A stretch of 64,000 bases of DNA from Roseateles oligotrophus (GTDB lineage Bacteria; Pseudomonadota; Gammaproteobacteria; Burkholderiales; Burkholderiaceae_C), in NCBI RefSeq assembly GCF_014204525.1, contig NZ_JACHLP010000005.1, positions 30,232-94,231 of the forward strand, written 5' to 3'. The position numbers and the translations under genes were made by a program. Shown here one piece after another: positions 16,247-24,740 of the stretch; within the stretch, counting starts at the first letter, position 1; each line of letters opens with the position of its first letter. Under the pieces are notes generated by a model. That model had not been told where the DNA came from and did not search any database. It saw nothing but the letters and a program-made list of their open reading frames with translations.

Positions 16247-18838
16247 TCAGTTCACGGCAGTCTTGGCCACTTCCGCGTACTCTTCGATCTTGTCGAAGTT
16301 CATGTACTGGTAGATCTTGCCGCTGTCCTTGTTGATCACGCCCATATCGGCGTGGTACTCGGCCACGGTGGGGATGCGGCCCAGCTTGGAGGCGATGGCC
16401 GCCAACTCGGCCGAGGCCAGGAAGACTTGCGTGTTCTTGCCCAGGCGGTTGGGGAAGTTGCGGGTCGAGGTCGAAACCACGGTCGCACCCTCACGCACCT
16501 GGGCCTGATTGCCCATGCACAGCGAGCAGCCGGGCATTTCGGTGCGCGCACCGGCGGTGCCGAAGGCGGCGTAATGGCCTTCCTTGATCAGCTCGCTCTG
16601 GTCCATCTTGGTCGGCGGGGCTACCCACAGCTTGACGGGGATGTCGCGCTGGCCGCCCAGCAGCTTGGCCGCGGCGCGGAAGTGGCCGATATTGGTCATG
16701 CAGGAACCGATGAAGGCCTCATCGATCTTGGTGCCGGCCACGTCGCTCAGGGTCTTGGCATCGTCCGGATCGTTGGGGCAGCAGAGGATGGGCTCCTTGA
16801 TGTCGGCCAGATCGATCTCGATGATGTGGGCGTATTCGGCGTCCTTGTCGGCTTCCAGCAGGCTCGGCTTGGCCAACCAGGCTTCGACCTTCTCGATGCG
16901 GCGCTGCAGGGTGCGGGCGTCGGCATAGCCGTCGGCGATCATGTTCTTCATCAGCACGATATTGCTCGTGAGGTATTCCTTGATCGGCTCGGGGTTGAGC
17001 TTGACGGTGCAGCCGGCGGCGCTGCGCTCGGCCGAGGCGTCGCTCAGCTCGAAGGCTTGCTCCACCTTCAGATCGGGCAGGCCTTCGATCTCCAGGATGC
17101 GGCCCGAGAAGGCATTGATCTTGCCGGCCTTGGCGACGGTCAGCAGGCCGGCCTTGATAGCGTACAGCGGGATCGCATGGACCAGATCACGCAAGGTGAT
17201 GCCGGGCTGCATTTCGCCCTTGAAGCGCACCAGCACCGACTCCGGCATGTCCAGCGGCATCACGCCGGTGGCGGCGCCGAAGGCCACCAGGCCGGAGCCG
17301 GCGGGGAAGGAGATGCCGATGGGGAAGCGGGTGTGCGAGTCGCCGCCGGTGCCGACGGTGTCGGGCAGCAGCAGGCGGTTCAGCCAGCTGTGGATCACGC
17401 CGTCGCCTGGACGCAGGGCCACGCCGCCGCGGTTGGAGATGAAGGCGGGCAGCTCGCGATGGGTCTTGACGTCCACCGGCTTGGGGTAGGCCGCGGTGTG
17501 GCAGAAGCTCTGCATCACCAGGTCGGCGCTGAAGCCCAGGCAGGCCAGGTCCTTCAGCTCGTCGCGGGTCATGGGGCCGGTGGTGTCTTGCGAGCCGACG
17601 GTCGTCATCTTGGGCTCGCAGTAGGTGCCGGGGCGCACGCCCTGGCCCTCGGGCAGACCGACGGCGCGGCCCACCATCTTCTGCGCCAGCGTGAAGCCGG
17701 CCTGGGTGGCGGCCGGGGCTTGTGGCAGGCGGAACAGGGTGCTGGCGGGCAGGCCCAGGAATTCACGGGCCTTGGCGGTCAGCGAGCGGCCGATGATCAG
17801 GTTGATGCGGCCGCCGGCGCGCACCTCGTCAAACAGCACATCGCTCTTGAGCTTGAACTCGGTGACGGTGGCGCCGTCCTTCACGATCTTGCCCTCGTAG
17901 GGCAGGATGTCGATGACATCGCCCATCTCCAGCTTGCTGACGTCGACTTCAATCGGCAGCGAACCCGAGTCTTCCTGGGTGTTGAAGAAGATGGGGGCGA
18001 TCTTGCCGCCCAGCGTGACGCCGCCGAAGCGCTTGTTGGGCACGAAGGGGATGTCCTGGCCGGTGGCCCAGATCACCGAGTTGGTGGCGGACTTGCGCGA
18101 AGAACCGGTGCCGACCACATCGCCGACGTAGGCGACCAGATGGCCCTTCTTCTTCAGGTCTTCGATGAACTGCATCGGGCCGCGCTTGCCGTCTTCTTCG
18201 GGCTTGAAGGCCGCGCCTTCGCGCGTGTTCTTCAGCATGGCCAGATAGTGCAGGGGGATGTCGGGGCGGCTCCAGGCATCGGGCGCGGGCGACAGGTCGT
18301 CGGTATTGGTTTCGCCGGGCACCTTGAAGACGGTGACGGTGATCTTCTTCTCGACCTCGGGGCGGCTGGTGAACCACTCGGCCTCGGCCCAGCTCTGGAT
18401 CACCTCCTGGGCCTGGGCATTGCCGGCCTTGGCCTTCTCGGCCACGTCGTGGAAGAAGTCGAACATCAAGAGCGTCTTCTTCAGCGCGGCGGCGGCGCTG
18501 GCGGCGACTGCGGCATCGTCCAGCAGATCGATCAGGGGCTTGACGTTGTAGCCGCCGACCATGGTGCCCAGCAACTCGGTGGCGCGGGTCTTGGAGATCA
18601 GCGCGACGCTCAGGTCACCATGGGCCACGGCGGCCAGGAAGCTGGCCTTGACCTTGGCGGCATCGTCCACGCCCGGGGGCACGCGATGGGTCAGCAGGTC
18701 CAGCAGGAATTCACCCTCGCCCGCGGGCGGGTTCTTGATCAGTTCGATGAGCTCGGCGGTCTGCTCAGGCGAGAGGGCCAGGGGCGGGATGCCCAGGGCG
18801 GCGCGCTCGGCGACATGTTGGCGGTAGGCTTGCAGCAT
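16247..18838 (-). CDS. acnB: Bifunctional aconitate hydratase 2 / 2-methylisocitrate dehydratase (AcnB)
   Basis: An 863-residue AcnB, near the usual length of 850-870. The N-terminal HEAT-like domain (1-160) begins [20 protein letters not shown]. The swivelling domain follows (about 165-380), then the catalytic domains. The [4Fe-4S] ligands are C713 in [10 protein letters not shown] and C771/C774 in PGCSLCMGN. It isomerises citrate to isocitrate through cis-aconitate, and family members also hydrate 2-methyl-cis-aconitate in the methylcitrate cycle. It ends with a strong terminator. It is transcribed toward the iron operon and separated from the rest of the TCA cluster by the vapBC pair. Confidence 0.97.
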   Translation of the reverse strand: MLQAYRQHVAERAALGIPPLALSPEQTAELIELIKNPPAGEGEFLLDLLTHRVPPGVDDAAKVKASFLAAVAHGDLSVALISKTRATELLGTMVGGYNVKPLIDLLDDAAVAASAAAALKKTLLMFDFFHDVAEKAKAGNAQAQEVIQSWAEAEWFTSRPEVEKKITVTVFKVPGETNTDDLSPAPDAWSRPDIPLHYLAMLKNTREGAAFKPEEDGKRGPMQFIEDLKKKGHLVAYVGDVVGTGSSRKSATNSVIWATGQDIPFVPNKRFGGVTLGGKIAPIFFNTQEDSGSLPIEVDVSKLEMGDVIDILPYEGKIVKDGATVTEFKLKSDVLFDEVRAGGRINLIIGRSLTAKAREFLGLPASTLFRLPQAPAATQAGFTLAQKMVGRAVGLPEGQGVRPGTYCEPKMTTVGSQDTTGPMTRDELKDLACLGFSADLVMQSFCHTAAYPKPVDVKTHRELPAFISNRGGVALRPGDGVIHSWLNRLLLPDTVGTGGDSHTRFPIGISFPAGSGLVAFGAATGVMPLDMPESVLVRFKGEMQPGITLRDLVHAIPLYAIKAGLLTVAKAGKINAFSGRILEIEGLPDLKVEQAFELSDASAERSAAGCTVKLNPEPIKEYLTSNIVLMKNMIADGYADARTLQRRIEKVEAWLAKPSLLEADKDAEYAHIIEIDLADIKEPILCCPNDPDDAKTLSDVAGTKIDEAFIGSCMTNIGHFRAAAKLLGGQRDIPVKLWVAPPTKMDQSELIKEGHYAAFGTAGARTEMPGCSLCMGNQAQVREGATVVSTSTRNFPNRLGKNTQVFLASAELAAIASKLGRIPTVAEYHADMGVINKDSGKIYQYMNFDKIEEYAEVAKTAVN

Positions 18839-18878
18839 GGCTGTGACTCCAGGTGATGCGGTGAGTGGATTTTAAGGA

Positions 18879-19283
18879 TTAGGGGGCGCCGGGCTTGATC
18901 AGCTTCAGGCCTTTGAAGTAGTCGCGGAAAAAGCCGTCGTCGTTGGTGATCAATGCGCTGCATTGCAGCAGGGCATGGGCGCCGACGATGAAGTCGGGAA
19001 CGGTGCGTTGGCGAGTACCGCCGCGGCTGCGGTAGCGGCGCTGCATTTCGCCAGCACGGATGGCGGCTTTTTGTTCGATGGCGCTGTAGCTCAGGCCGAT
19101 TTCTTCCAGGGCTTGCATGGCCTGGTCGCCGCCTTGCAGCGAGGAGCAGACCTCCGCCACCACCACGGCGCAGACCACCACCGGGCCCTGGCTGAGCGCC
19201 TCGCGCAAGGCGGCTTCAGCCATTGACGAGCGTGCGCTGCCACTGAGCAGGTCGATCAGGACGGAGGAGTCGATGGCAATCAT
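18879..19283 (-). CDS. vapC: PIN-domain toxin VapC (first module)
   Basis: A 134-residue PIN-domain protein. Conserved acidic residues of the nuclease site are visible: D5 in MIAIDSSVLIDLL, E44 in AEVCSSL, D96 in VPDFIVGAHA and the TNDDGFF motif near the C terminus. VapC toxins are Mg-dependent RNases, often cutting tRNA or rRNA, and are neutralised by the co-expressed VapB. It lies 13 bases downstream of the antitoxin gene. The catalytic set looks complete, so it is probably functional. Confidence 0.88.
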   Translation of the reverse strand: MIAIDSSVLIDLLSGSARSSMAEAALREALSQGPVVVCAVVVAEVCSSLQGGDQAMQALEEIGLSYSAIEQKAAIRAGEMQRRYRSRGGTRQRTVPDFIVGAHALLQCSALITNDDGFFRDYFKGLKLIKPGAP

Positions 19284-19296
19284 GGGCGGGCCGGTC

Positions 19297-19542
19297 TCAG
19301 GTTTCTACCGGATCACCAGGTGCCCGGCCGCGAATGGCTCGCATGGCCTCATCCACAGAAGCAAAGCCATCTAACTTGAATTTGCCGCGGGCGCGGGAGA
19401 TGGCGTCATCGACGTTCTTGCGCAGGATGATGCGCGAGCCGTCCAGTTCGACCTTGAGCGTCGTGCCCTTGCTCAGGCCCAGTGCATCACGCACGGCCTT
19501 GGGCAGGGTGATCTGGCCTCGTTCGGCAACGGTCGCTTCCAT
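19297..19542 (-). CDS. vapB: AbrB/MazE-like antitoxin VapB (first module)
   Basis: An 81-residue protein. The N-terminal swapped-hairpin DNA-binding domain (ATVAERGQITLPKAVRDALG and KGTTLKVELDGSRIILRK) covers residues 3-45. The C-terminal 35 residues should wrap the toxin. A GGAGG ribosome site precedes the ATG. A nine-base-arm inverted repeat 24-52 bases upstream is the probable operator for VapBC autoregulation. Confidence 0.88.
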   Translation of the reverse strand: MEATVAERGQITLPKAVRDALGLSKGTTLKVELDGSRIILRKNVDDAISRARGKFKLDGFASVDEAMRAIRGRAPGDPVET

Positions 19543-19565
19543 GCTGGCCTCCGCGGTATGGCGTA

Positions 19566-19594
19566 AAAAGTATGCATTGATTCTACATACTTTT
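19566..19594. promoter_or_regulatory. Inverted repeat, probable VapBC operator
   Basis: AAAAGTATG, 11 bases, CATACTTTT: perfect nine-base arms in an AT-rich island that contrasts with the GC-rich surroundings. It is placed just upstream of vapB. Confidence 0.65.
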
Positions 19595-19649
19595 CATATC
19601 AAAGCCAGTGCCCGGCGAGGCGGGCCCATGCGCCGGGCCTTGCCGAGGC

Positions 19650-20291
19650 TTACTTCTTGACGGGTGCAGCCGTCGCCGCAACTGCGGCGGCCGGGGCCGG
19701 GGCGATGCCCAGGCCGCCAGTGGCCTCGATGCCGGAGGCGGCGGCTTCGGCCGCGGCGGCGCGGGCCAGGTCGATCAGGGTGCGCTGCTCGGGGTTGATG
19801 CACTCGTCCACCAGGCGCTGGCCTACGTGGGTGTCCATCAGCATGGACTTGTTGGCGATCTGGATCATCAGGGTGCGGCCGGTCACGTCTTCCAGGCGCA
19901 GGGCGCCGGTGCTGGACAGCACGGGCTTCATGGTGAAGACCTGCTTCTGCCAGGCCACGTCCAGATAGCCCTCGGTCTTGGGGTGCTTGGTGATGTGGAT
20001 GGTCTGCTTGAACTCGCAGTCATACTGGCCCATATAGGCGCGCGATGCGGCGTAGAGCTGTTCTTCGTTGGCTTCGGCCAGCACCACGTCGACCGGGGCG
20101 GGCTTGGCGGCCGGCTTGCCCTTGACGACCTTGGTGTTCTTGGGCGCCGGCTTGGCCGGGGCGGCAGCCTTGGCGGCGGGCTTGGCTGCGGCCTCGGGGG
20201 CCGCCAGCGCGGCGGTGGACAGGCTCAGCAGGCCGCTGCTGCACAGGCCGACGAGGGAGAGGTGCAGCAGGGATTGTTTCAAAGTGCTCAT
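19650..20291 (-). CDS. Exported protein of unknown function, Ala/Lys/Pro-rich N terminus
   Basis: A 213-residue protein. MSTLKQSLLHLSLVGLCSSG, then LLSLSTAALAAP: a signal peptide with an AxA cleavage site near residue 31. An Ala/Lys/Pro linker runs to about residue 65. A compact domain follows (about 70-185) with YMGQYDCEFKQTIHITKHP, VAWQKQVFTMKPVLSSTGAL and THVGQRLVDECINPEQRTLI; its two cysteines (in DCEF and DECI) could form a disulfide. The tail is Ala-rich. I do not recognise a characterised family; the spacing of W, H and C suggests a periplasmic beta-rich binding domain. The open frame extends upstream to 20543 but without any signal-like sequence. Confidence 0.65.
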   Translation of the reverse strand: MSTLKQSLLHLSLVGLCSSGLLSLSTAALAAPEAAAKPAAKAAAPAKPAPKNTKVVKGKPAAKPAPVDVVLAEANEEQLYAASRAYMGQYDCEFKQTIHITKHPKTEGYLDVAWQKQVFTMKPVLSSTGALRLEDVTGRTLMIQIANKSMLMDTHVGQRLVDECINPEQRTLIDLARAAAAEAAASGIEATGGLGIAPAPAAAVAATAAPVKK

Positions 20292-20570
20292 GGCGAAATG
20301 AAGAGTCAAAGGTTCAGAGGAAGACGAGGGCGCCTGGCCTGCTCCGCAGGAGTGTGGCCGCGCCGGCTTGGGGTCTTTGCTTGCTGACGAGGGCTGGGGC
20401 AGCTTGCCATGCTCGAAGAACTGCGGGTATTCGTGGCTGCACTGCTTGTGCCCTTGTCGGGTGCGGCATTCTCGCTTGCTCCGCGGCTGTGGAGGGGCGG
20501 CAGACTGTGTCAAGTCGTTGCCGCTGTCGCTTGAAACAAGCACAGGCCGCCGATTGAGCCTGGGGCGGGC

Positions 20571-21569
20571 TCAATCCGCCGCGAAATAGGCTTGGCGGAT
20601 TTCGATCGGCAGGTGATGGCCGGTGCGATGGGCCCGCTCCAGCAACTGCCAGAAGAAGCGATAGCTGGCGCGGTCGTGCAAGGTGTCGCGGTACTGGATG
20701 GGTGCCCATTGCTCGGCCTGCGCCGCCTGGATGATCTCGATGGCCTCGTCCAGTTCGGCCACGCTGGGGGCGAAGGCGTCCAGGATCACCTGGATCTGGC
20801 CGGGGTGGATGCTCCACATGCGGGTGTAGGCGAATTCGCGTGCGGCGCGGGTGGCGGCGGCGTGCAGGGCCGAGGTGTTCTTGAATTCGGTGACCACGCA
20901 ATGCGAGGGCGTTTTGGCCTGGCCGTGGGCGGCGGCGGAGATCTCCAGCTTGGCACGGGCAATCAGCGGGTGGCTGAACTGGCCTTCGGCGCTGAGGGCA
21001 TAGCGCGGGATGGCGCCGCGGTGGGCCGAGACGAAATCCATCAGGCCGAAAGACAGGGATTCGATGCGCGGATGGGCGGCGATGGCCTGCACCTCGCGCA
21101 GCGCACCATGGGTTTCGATCAATACATGGATGGGCAGGGCTTTCTTGATGCCATGGCGCAGCAGGCAGGCGTCGATCTGCGCGCAAGCCGCCTGCACCTC
21201 GGCCAGGCTGTCCGGCTTGGGCAGCATCAGGAATGCCATGGCCTCGCCGGCCTTGCCGATCAGGGCGTCCACATCGGCCTCGAAGGCGGGGTGGCTCAGC
21301 GGATGCACGCGGGCGCCGACCCGGCCAAAGCGGTTGGCGGGGCTCAGCAGCTTCTCGGCCACCATCTCGCGATGCTCTTGCTCGCCGCCGACCGGCGCGC
21401 CGTCCTCGAGGTCCAGCGTGATGTCAAACACCGGCCCCAGCTGGGCCTGCAGTTCCAGGCTTTTGTCCATGCGGGCTTCGACGCCGCAGTAGTGGTCAAC
21501 CACGGGCAGGGGGGAGCTCTGTTCGCTGTCGTCAAACAGGGCGAGCTTGGGGTGTAGAGAGGCGGTCAC
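20571..21569 (-). CDS. HpcH/HpaI aldolase / CitE-like lyase family protein
   Basis: About 332 residues from a GTG at 21569; upstream in-frame ATGs fall inside the mdh terminator, so the GTG is favoured. The TIM-barrel CitE-like signature is present: FDITLDLEDGAPVGGEQEHR with metal-binding acidic residues, GRVGARVHPLSHP with the CoA-phosphate arginine, MLPKPDS, IHVLIETHGALREV, and RMWSIHPGQIQVI. Relatives cleave or form beta-hydroxyacyl-CoA such as malyl-, methylmalyl- or citramalyl-CoA. No citrate lyase alpha or gamma subunits are nearby, so true citrate lyase is unlikely. Its place directly after mdh suggests C4/C5-acid metabolism. Confidence 0.85.
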   Translation of the reverse strand: MTASLHPKLALFDDSEQSSPLPVVDHYCGVEARMDKSLELQAQLGPVFDITLDLEDGAPVGGEQEHREMVAEKLLSPANRFGRVGARVHPLSHPAFEADVDALIGKAGEAMAFLMLPKPDSLAEVQAACAQIDACLLRHGIKKALPIHVLIETHGALREVQAIAAHPRIESLSFGLMDFVSAHRGAIPRYALSAEGQFSHPLIARAKLEISAAAHGQAKTPSHCVVTEFKNTSALHAAATRAAREFAYTRMWSIHPGQIQVILDAFAPSVAELDEAIEIIQAAQAEQWAPIQYRDTLHDRASYRFFWQLLERAHRTGHHLPIEIRQAYFAAD

Positions 21570-21618
21570 GATGGGCTGAGGGTGTTTGCAGGCTGGGGCG
21601 ATATTGCCATACGGGCGT

Positions 21619-21649
21619 AAAAAAACCGGCCATGTTGCCATGCCCGGTT
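21619..21649 (-). terminator. Rho-independent terminator of mdh
   Basis: On the minus strand: AACCGGGCATG, a four-base loop, CATGGCCGGTT with one mismatch, then a run of T. It lies about 18 bases beyond the mdh stop, before the CitE-like gene. Confidence 0.85.
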
Positions 21650-21666
21650 CTTGCTTGAGCACGTGA

Positions 21667-22653
21667 TCAGATCAGGTGCTTGACGCCGTCTTGTTCGCCC
21701 AGCAGCTCGTCCAGGGTCTTCTTGATGCACTCTTGCGAGAAGGCATCGATTTCCAGGCCTTCGACGATTTTGTATTCGCCGTTTTCGCAGGTCACGGGAT
21801 AGCCGAACATGACTTCCTTGGGGATGCCGTACTCGCCATTCGAGGGGATGCCCATGGTGACCCATTTGCCATTGGTGCCCAGGGCCCAGTCGCGCATATG
21901 GTCGATGGCGGCGTTGGCAGCCGAGGCGGCCGAGGACAGGCCGCGTGCGGCGATGATGGCCGCACCGCGCTTGCCCACGGTGGGCAGGAAGGTTTCGCGG
22001 TTCCAGGTCTCGTCGTTGATCATGGCCTTGACGGACTCACCACCGATGGTGGCGAAGCGGTAGTCGGCATACATGGTGGGCGAGTGGTTGCCCCAGACGG
22101 CCAGCTTTTCGATCTCGGCCACGGCCTTGCCGGTCTTGGCGGCGATCTGCGAAGCGGCGCGGTTATGGTCCAGGCGCAGCATGGCGGTGAAGTTCTTGGC
22201 CGGCAGGTCCGGGGCCGACTTCATCGCGATATAGGCATTGGTGTTGGCGGGGTTGCCGACCACCAGCACCTTGACATTGCGCGAGGCGACTTCGTTCAAG
22301 GCCTTGCCCTGGGCGGTGAAGATGGCGCCGTTGATGGCCAGCAGCTCCGAGCGCTCCATGCCGGGGCCACGGGGGCGCGAGCCGACCAGCAGGGCGTAGT
22401 CGGTATCCTTGAAGGCGGTCTTGGGGTCGCTGTGCGCTTCGATGCCGGCCAGCAGCGGGAAAGCGCAGTCTTCCAATTCCATGATCACGCCCTTCAGCGC
22501 GTTCTGGGCCTTCTCGTCGGGGATTTCCAGCAATTGCAGGATGACGGGCTGGTCCTTGCCCAGCATTTCGCCAGAGGCGATGCGAAACAGCAGGGCGTAG
22601 CCAATTTGGCCGGCAGCGCCGGTGACGGCAACGCGAACGGGTTTTTTGCTCAT
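21667..22653 (-). CDS. mdh: Malate dehydrogenase
   Basis: A 328-residue NAD-dependent malate dehydrogenase of the group 2 type (328-330 residues). The N-terminal Rossmann motif is [20 protein letters not shown]. Substrate-binding arginines lie in [12 protein letters not shown] (R94, R96, R101) and in MLRLDHNRA. The catalytic His is H190 in [12 protein letters not shown]. It oxidises malate to oxaloacetate in the TCA cycle. It is divergent from the gntR gene, sharing a 299-base intergenic region, and is followed by a terminator. Confidence 0.97.
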   Translation of the reverse strand: MSKKPVRVAVTGAAGQIGYALLFRIASGEMLGKDQPVILQLLEIPDEKAQNALKGVIMELEDCAFPLLAGIEAHSDPKTAFKDTDYALLVGSRPRGPGMERSELLAINGAIFTAQGKALNEVASRNVKVLVVGNPANTNAYIAMKSAPDLPAKNFTAMLRLDHNRAASQIAAKTGKAVAEIEKLAVWGNHSPTMYADYRFATIGGESVKAMINDETWNRETFLPTVGKRGAAIIAARGLSSAASAANAAIDHMRDWALGTNGKWVTMGIPSNGEYGIPKEVMFGYPVTCENGEYKIVEGLEIDAFSQECIKKTLDELLGEQDGVKHLI

Positions 22654-22874
22654 GAAAGTGCTCCGAGGGTGTTGAAAGCTTGCAATGAATTCGTGCCAGG
22701 ACCACGGCAGATTTCGTCATCCGGCCTTGAACCGTGGGTCCTGACCGATTGCCGAGCTTGGCGCTTGCGCGACAAGTGTAGGTGAGTCCAAGGGATTTCC
22801 CGAGCATAGCCCGGCCGTCGTCTTGTTTTGGCGCTGAAGATTATCACCGCATGTTGCAAATTGTTTACTGTCTT

Positions 22875-22892
22875 ATGTCTTATAGAAGACAT
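22875..22892. promoter_or_regulatory. Palindromic operator candidate between mdh and gntR
   Basis: ATGTCTT, ATAG, AAGACAT: perfect seven-base arms with a four-base centre, 61-78 bases upstream of the gntR start, in an AT-rich stretch. Its size suits a GntR dimer, so autoregulation and control of mdh are plausible. Confidence 0.6.
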
Positions 22893-22952
22893 TAGCTGTT
22901 TTGCAGGGGCTTTTCATGGACTTGAGGCCGGGCTTGTGCTGCAATATCGGCC

Positions 22953-23801
22953 ATGTCTGCAGTCCCGTCCCGTTTCAGCACCACGAAAGCCGCCACCGAG
23001 CGAGAAGTGCGTGGAGCCGGCGGGGCCGCCAACCCTGGCAATCAGGGTGCGTCTGCCGGCCAGGCGGTGGGCTTGAGCCACGCCGGCGGCCCGTCCTTCA
23101 GTCCGCTTTACCGCCAGATCAAGGATTTGATCACCGCCAGCCTGCAGGGCGGCGAATGGAAGGCGGGCGAGGCCATCCCCAGCGAGTTGGATCTTGCGGC
23201 GAGATTCGGCGTCAGCCAGGGCACGGTGCGCAAGGCGGTCGATGAGATGGCGGCCGAGAATCTGCTGGTGCGCCGCCAGGGCAAGGGCACGTTCGTCGCC
23301 ACCCATGCCGAGCAAAAAGTTCAGTACCGCTTTCTGCGCCTGATGCCCGACGAGGGCTCGCAAAGCCTGGAGCGCCAGTTGCTGGACTGCAAACGCCTGC
23401 GGGCGCCGGCGGCGATCGCCAAGCAGTTGCAGCTGCGGGCCGGCGATCAGATGGTGGAGGTGCGCCGTCTGCTCAAGGCGCAGGGGCGGCCGGTGGTGCT
23501 GGACGATATCTGGCTGCCGGGCAATTTGTTCAAGGGCCTGACGACGGAGCGGCTGAACCAGTACCGCGGCCCCTTTTACGGCCTGTTCGAGGCCGAGTTC
23601 GGCGTGCACATGATTCGTGCCCAGGAAAAAATTCGCGCGCTGGCGGCCGATGCCGAAGCGGCCGCGCTCTTGCAAGTGCCGCTGGGCGCGCCCTTGCTGA
23701 GCGTGGAGAGACTGTCATTCACCTATGGAGATAAGCCGGTAGAGCTGCGCCGAGGGCTCTATCACACCGAATCACACTTTTATCGCAACGAGCTTAACTG
23801 A
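22953..23801 (+). CDS. GntR/HutC-family transcriptional regulator
   Basis: A 282-residue protein. After a 45-residue variable N-terminal extension the winged helix-turn-helix runs from about 48 to 118 (SPLYRQIKDLITASLQGGEW, IPSELDLAARFGVSQGTVRK, VRRQGKGTFVA). The UTRA effector domain covers about 140-280 and ends in a strand with ELRRGLYHTESHFYRNEL, as in HutC-type regulators. The effector is unknown; the setting, between mdh and the sdh operon, suggests a TCA intermediate. The upstream palindrome at 22875-22892 is a likely binding site. Confidence 0.9.
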   Translation: MSAVPSRFSTTKAATEREVRGAGGAANPGNQGASAGQAVGLSHAGGPSFSPLYRQIKDLITASLQGGEWKAGEAIPSELDLAARFGVSQGTVRKAVDEMAAENLLVRRQGKGTFVATHAEQKVQYRFLRLMPDEGSQSLERQLLDCKRLRAPAAIAKQLQLRAGDQMVEVRRLLKAQGRPVVLDDIWLPGNLFKGLTTERLNQYRGPFYGLFEAEFGVHMIRAQEKIRALAADAEAAALLQVPLGAPLLSVERLSFTYGDKPVELRRGLYHTESHFYRNELN

Positions 23802-23919
23802 CGCTTGCAGCCACGGTTTGGCGTTGCTTCCCCGTGACTCAAAGCATTGCGGCTCGGATGCTGGTCTGCTGCATTGCAATAAACTCCACTAGTTTCATGT
23901 TGATTACACAAGGTCGGGT

Positions 23920-24360
23920 ATGACAAACACCACCAAGAACCCCACGGCAAGGCGAGAATTTCGCAATGTCAATTTCTTTTCCGACCTGCCGGGCTACCGT
24001 TTGCCGCCCGCCGGCATCGTCTCCATCCTGCACCGCGTCAGCGGCTTGCTGATGTTTTTGCTCCTGCCCTTCATCATTTGGATGTTCGACACGAGCCTGA
24101 CTTCGGAAATCTCTTACGACGTCTTCACCAATGCTTTCGTGGCTGGCATCGGCTTCCTGCCGGGCTGGTTCGTCAAGCTGGTGGTCTTGGGTCTGATCTG
24201 GGGCTATTTGCATCACTTCATCGCCGGCGTGCGCCATCTCTGGATGGATGCCACCCATAGCGTCAGCAAGGAGCAGGGCCATAGCTCGGCCGTCGTGACC
24301 TTGGCCCTCAGCGTGCTGCTGACGCTGCTGCTGGGCGCCAAGCTGTTCGGCCTGTATTGA
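23920..24360 (+). CDS. sdhC: Succinate dehydrogenase cytochrome b556 subunit (SdhC)
   Basis: A 146-residue membrane anchor with three helices. The signature SILHRVSGLLMFLLLPFI near residue 38 carries the Ser/Arg of the quinone pocket. HHFIAGVRHLWMDATHS near residue 95 contains the candidate haem b ligand and ends the second membrane unit. It binds ubiquinone with SdhD and anchors SdhAB. It is first in the sdh operon, 118 bases after gntR and on the same strand. Confidence 0.95.
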   Translation: MTNTTKNPTARREFRNVNFFSDLPGYRLPPAGIVSILHRVSGLLMFLLLPFIIWMFDTSLTSEISYDVFTNAFVAGIGFLPGWFVKLVVLGLIWGYLHHFIAGVRHLWMDATHSVSKEQGHSSAVVTLALSVLLTLLLGAKLFGLY

Positions 24361-24380
24361 GCTATTGGAGAGAGAAGAAA

Positions 24381-24740
24381 ATGACTACCTATGGTTCCAA
24401 GCGTACCGTCGTTGGTGCGCACTATGGTTTGCGTGACTGGCTGGCTCAGCGGGTCACCGCCGTGCTGATGGCCTTGTTCACGGTCGCCCTGTTGGTGCAG
24501 GTGCTGCTGCCCGGCCCCTTGGGCTATGAGCGCTGGGCCGGCATCTTTGCCCAGCAGTGGATGAAGTTCCTGACCTTCGTCGTGATCATCTCCCTGGCCT
24601 ATCACGCCTGGGTCGGTGTGCGTGACATCTGGATGGATTATGTGAAGCCTGTGGGCCTGCGTCTGGCTCTGCAGGTGTTCAGCTTGGTTTGGTTGTTGGG
24701 CTGCACCGGCTGGGCAGTCCAAGTGTTGTGGAGAATGTGA
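24381..24740 (+). CDS. sdhD: Succinate dehydrogenase hydrophobic anchor subunit (SdhD)
   Basis: A 119-residue protein with three membrane helices. It has the conserved GLRDWLAQRVTAVLMALF start and AYHAWVGVRDIWMDYVKP, whose histidine is the expected second axial ligand of haem b. The ATG at 24381 is preceded by GGAGAGAG. Its stop overlaps the sdhA start (TGATG), which couples translation of anchor and flavoprotein. Confidence 0.95.
   Translation: MTTYGSKRTVVGAHYGLRDWLAQRVTAVLMALFTVALLVQVLLPGPLGYERWAGIFAQQWMKFLTFVVIISLAYHAWVGVRDIWMDYVKPVGLRLALQVFSLVWLLGCTGWAVQVLWRM

Noticed and set aside
16352..18856. Plus-strand 834-codon open frame opposite acnB
   Set aside because: It is antisense to a clear acnB and has low-complexity composition typical of high-GC shadow frames.
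20571..21569. Citrate lyase beta subunit (citE proper)
   Set aside because: No alpha, gamma or ligase genes are adjacent; only the superfamily is supported.
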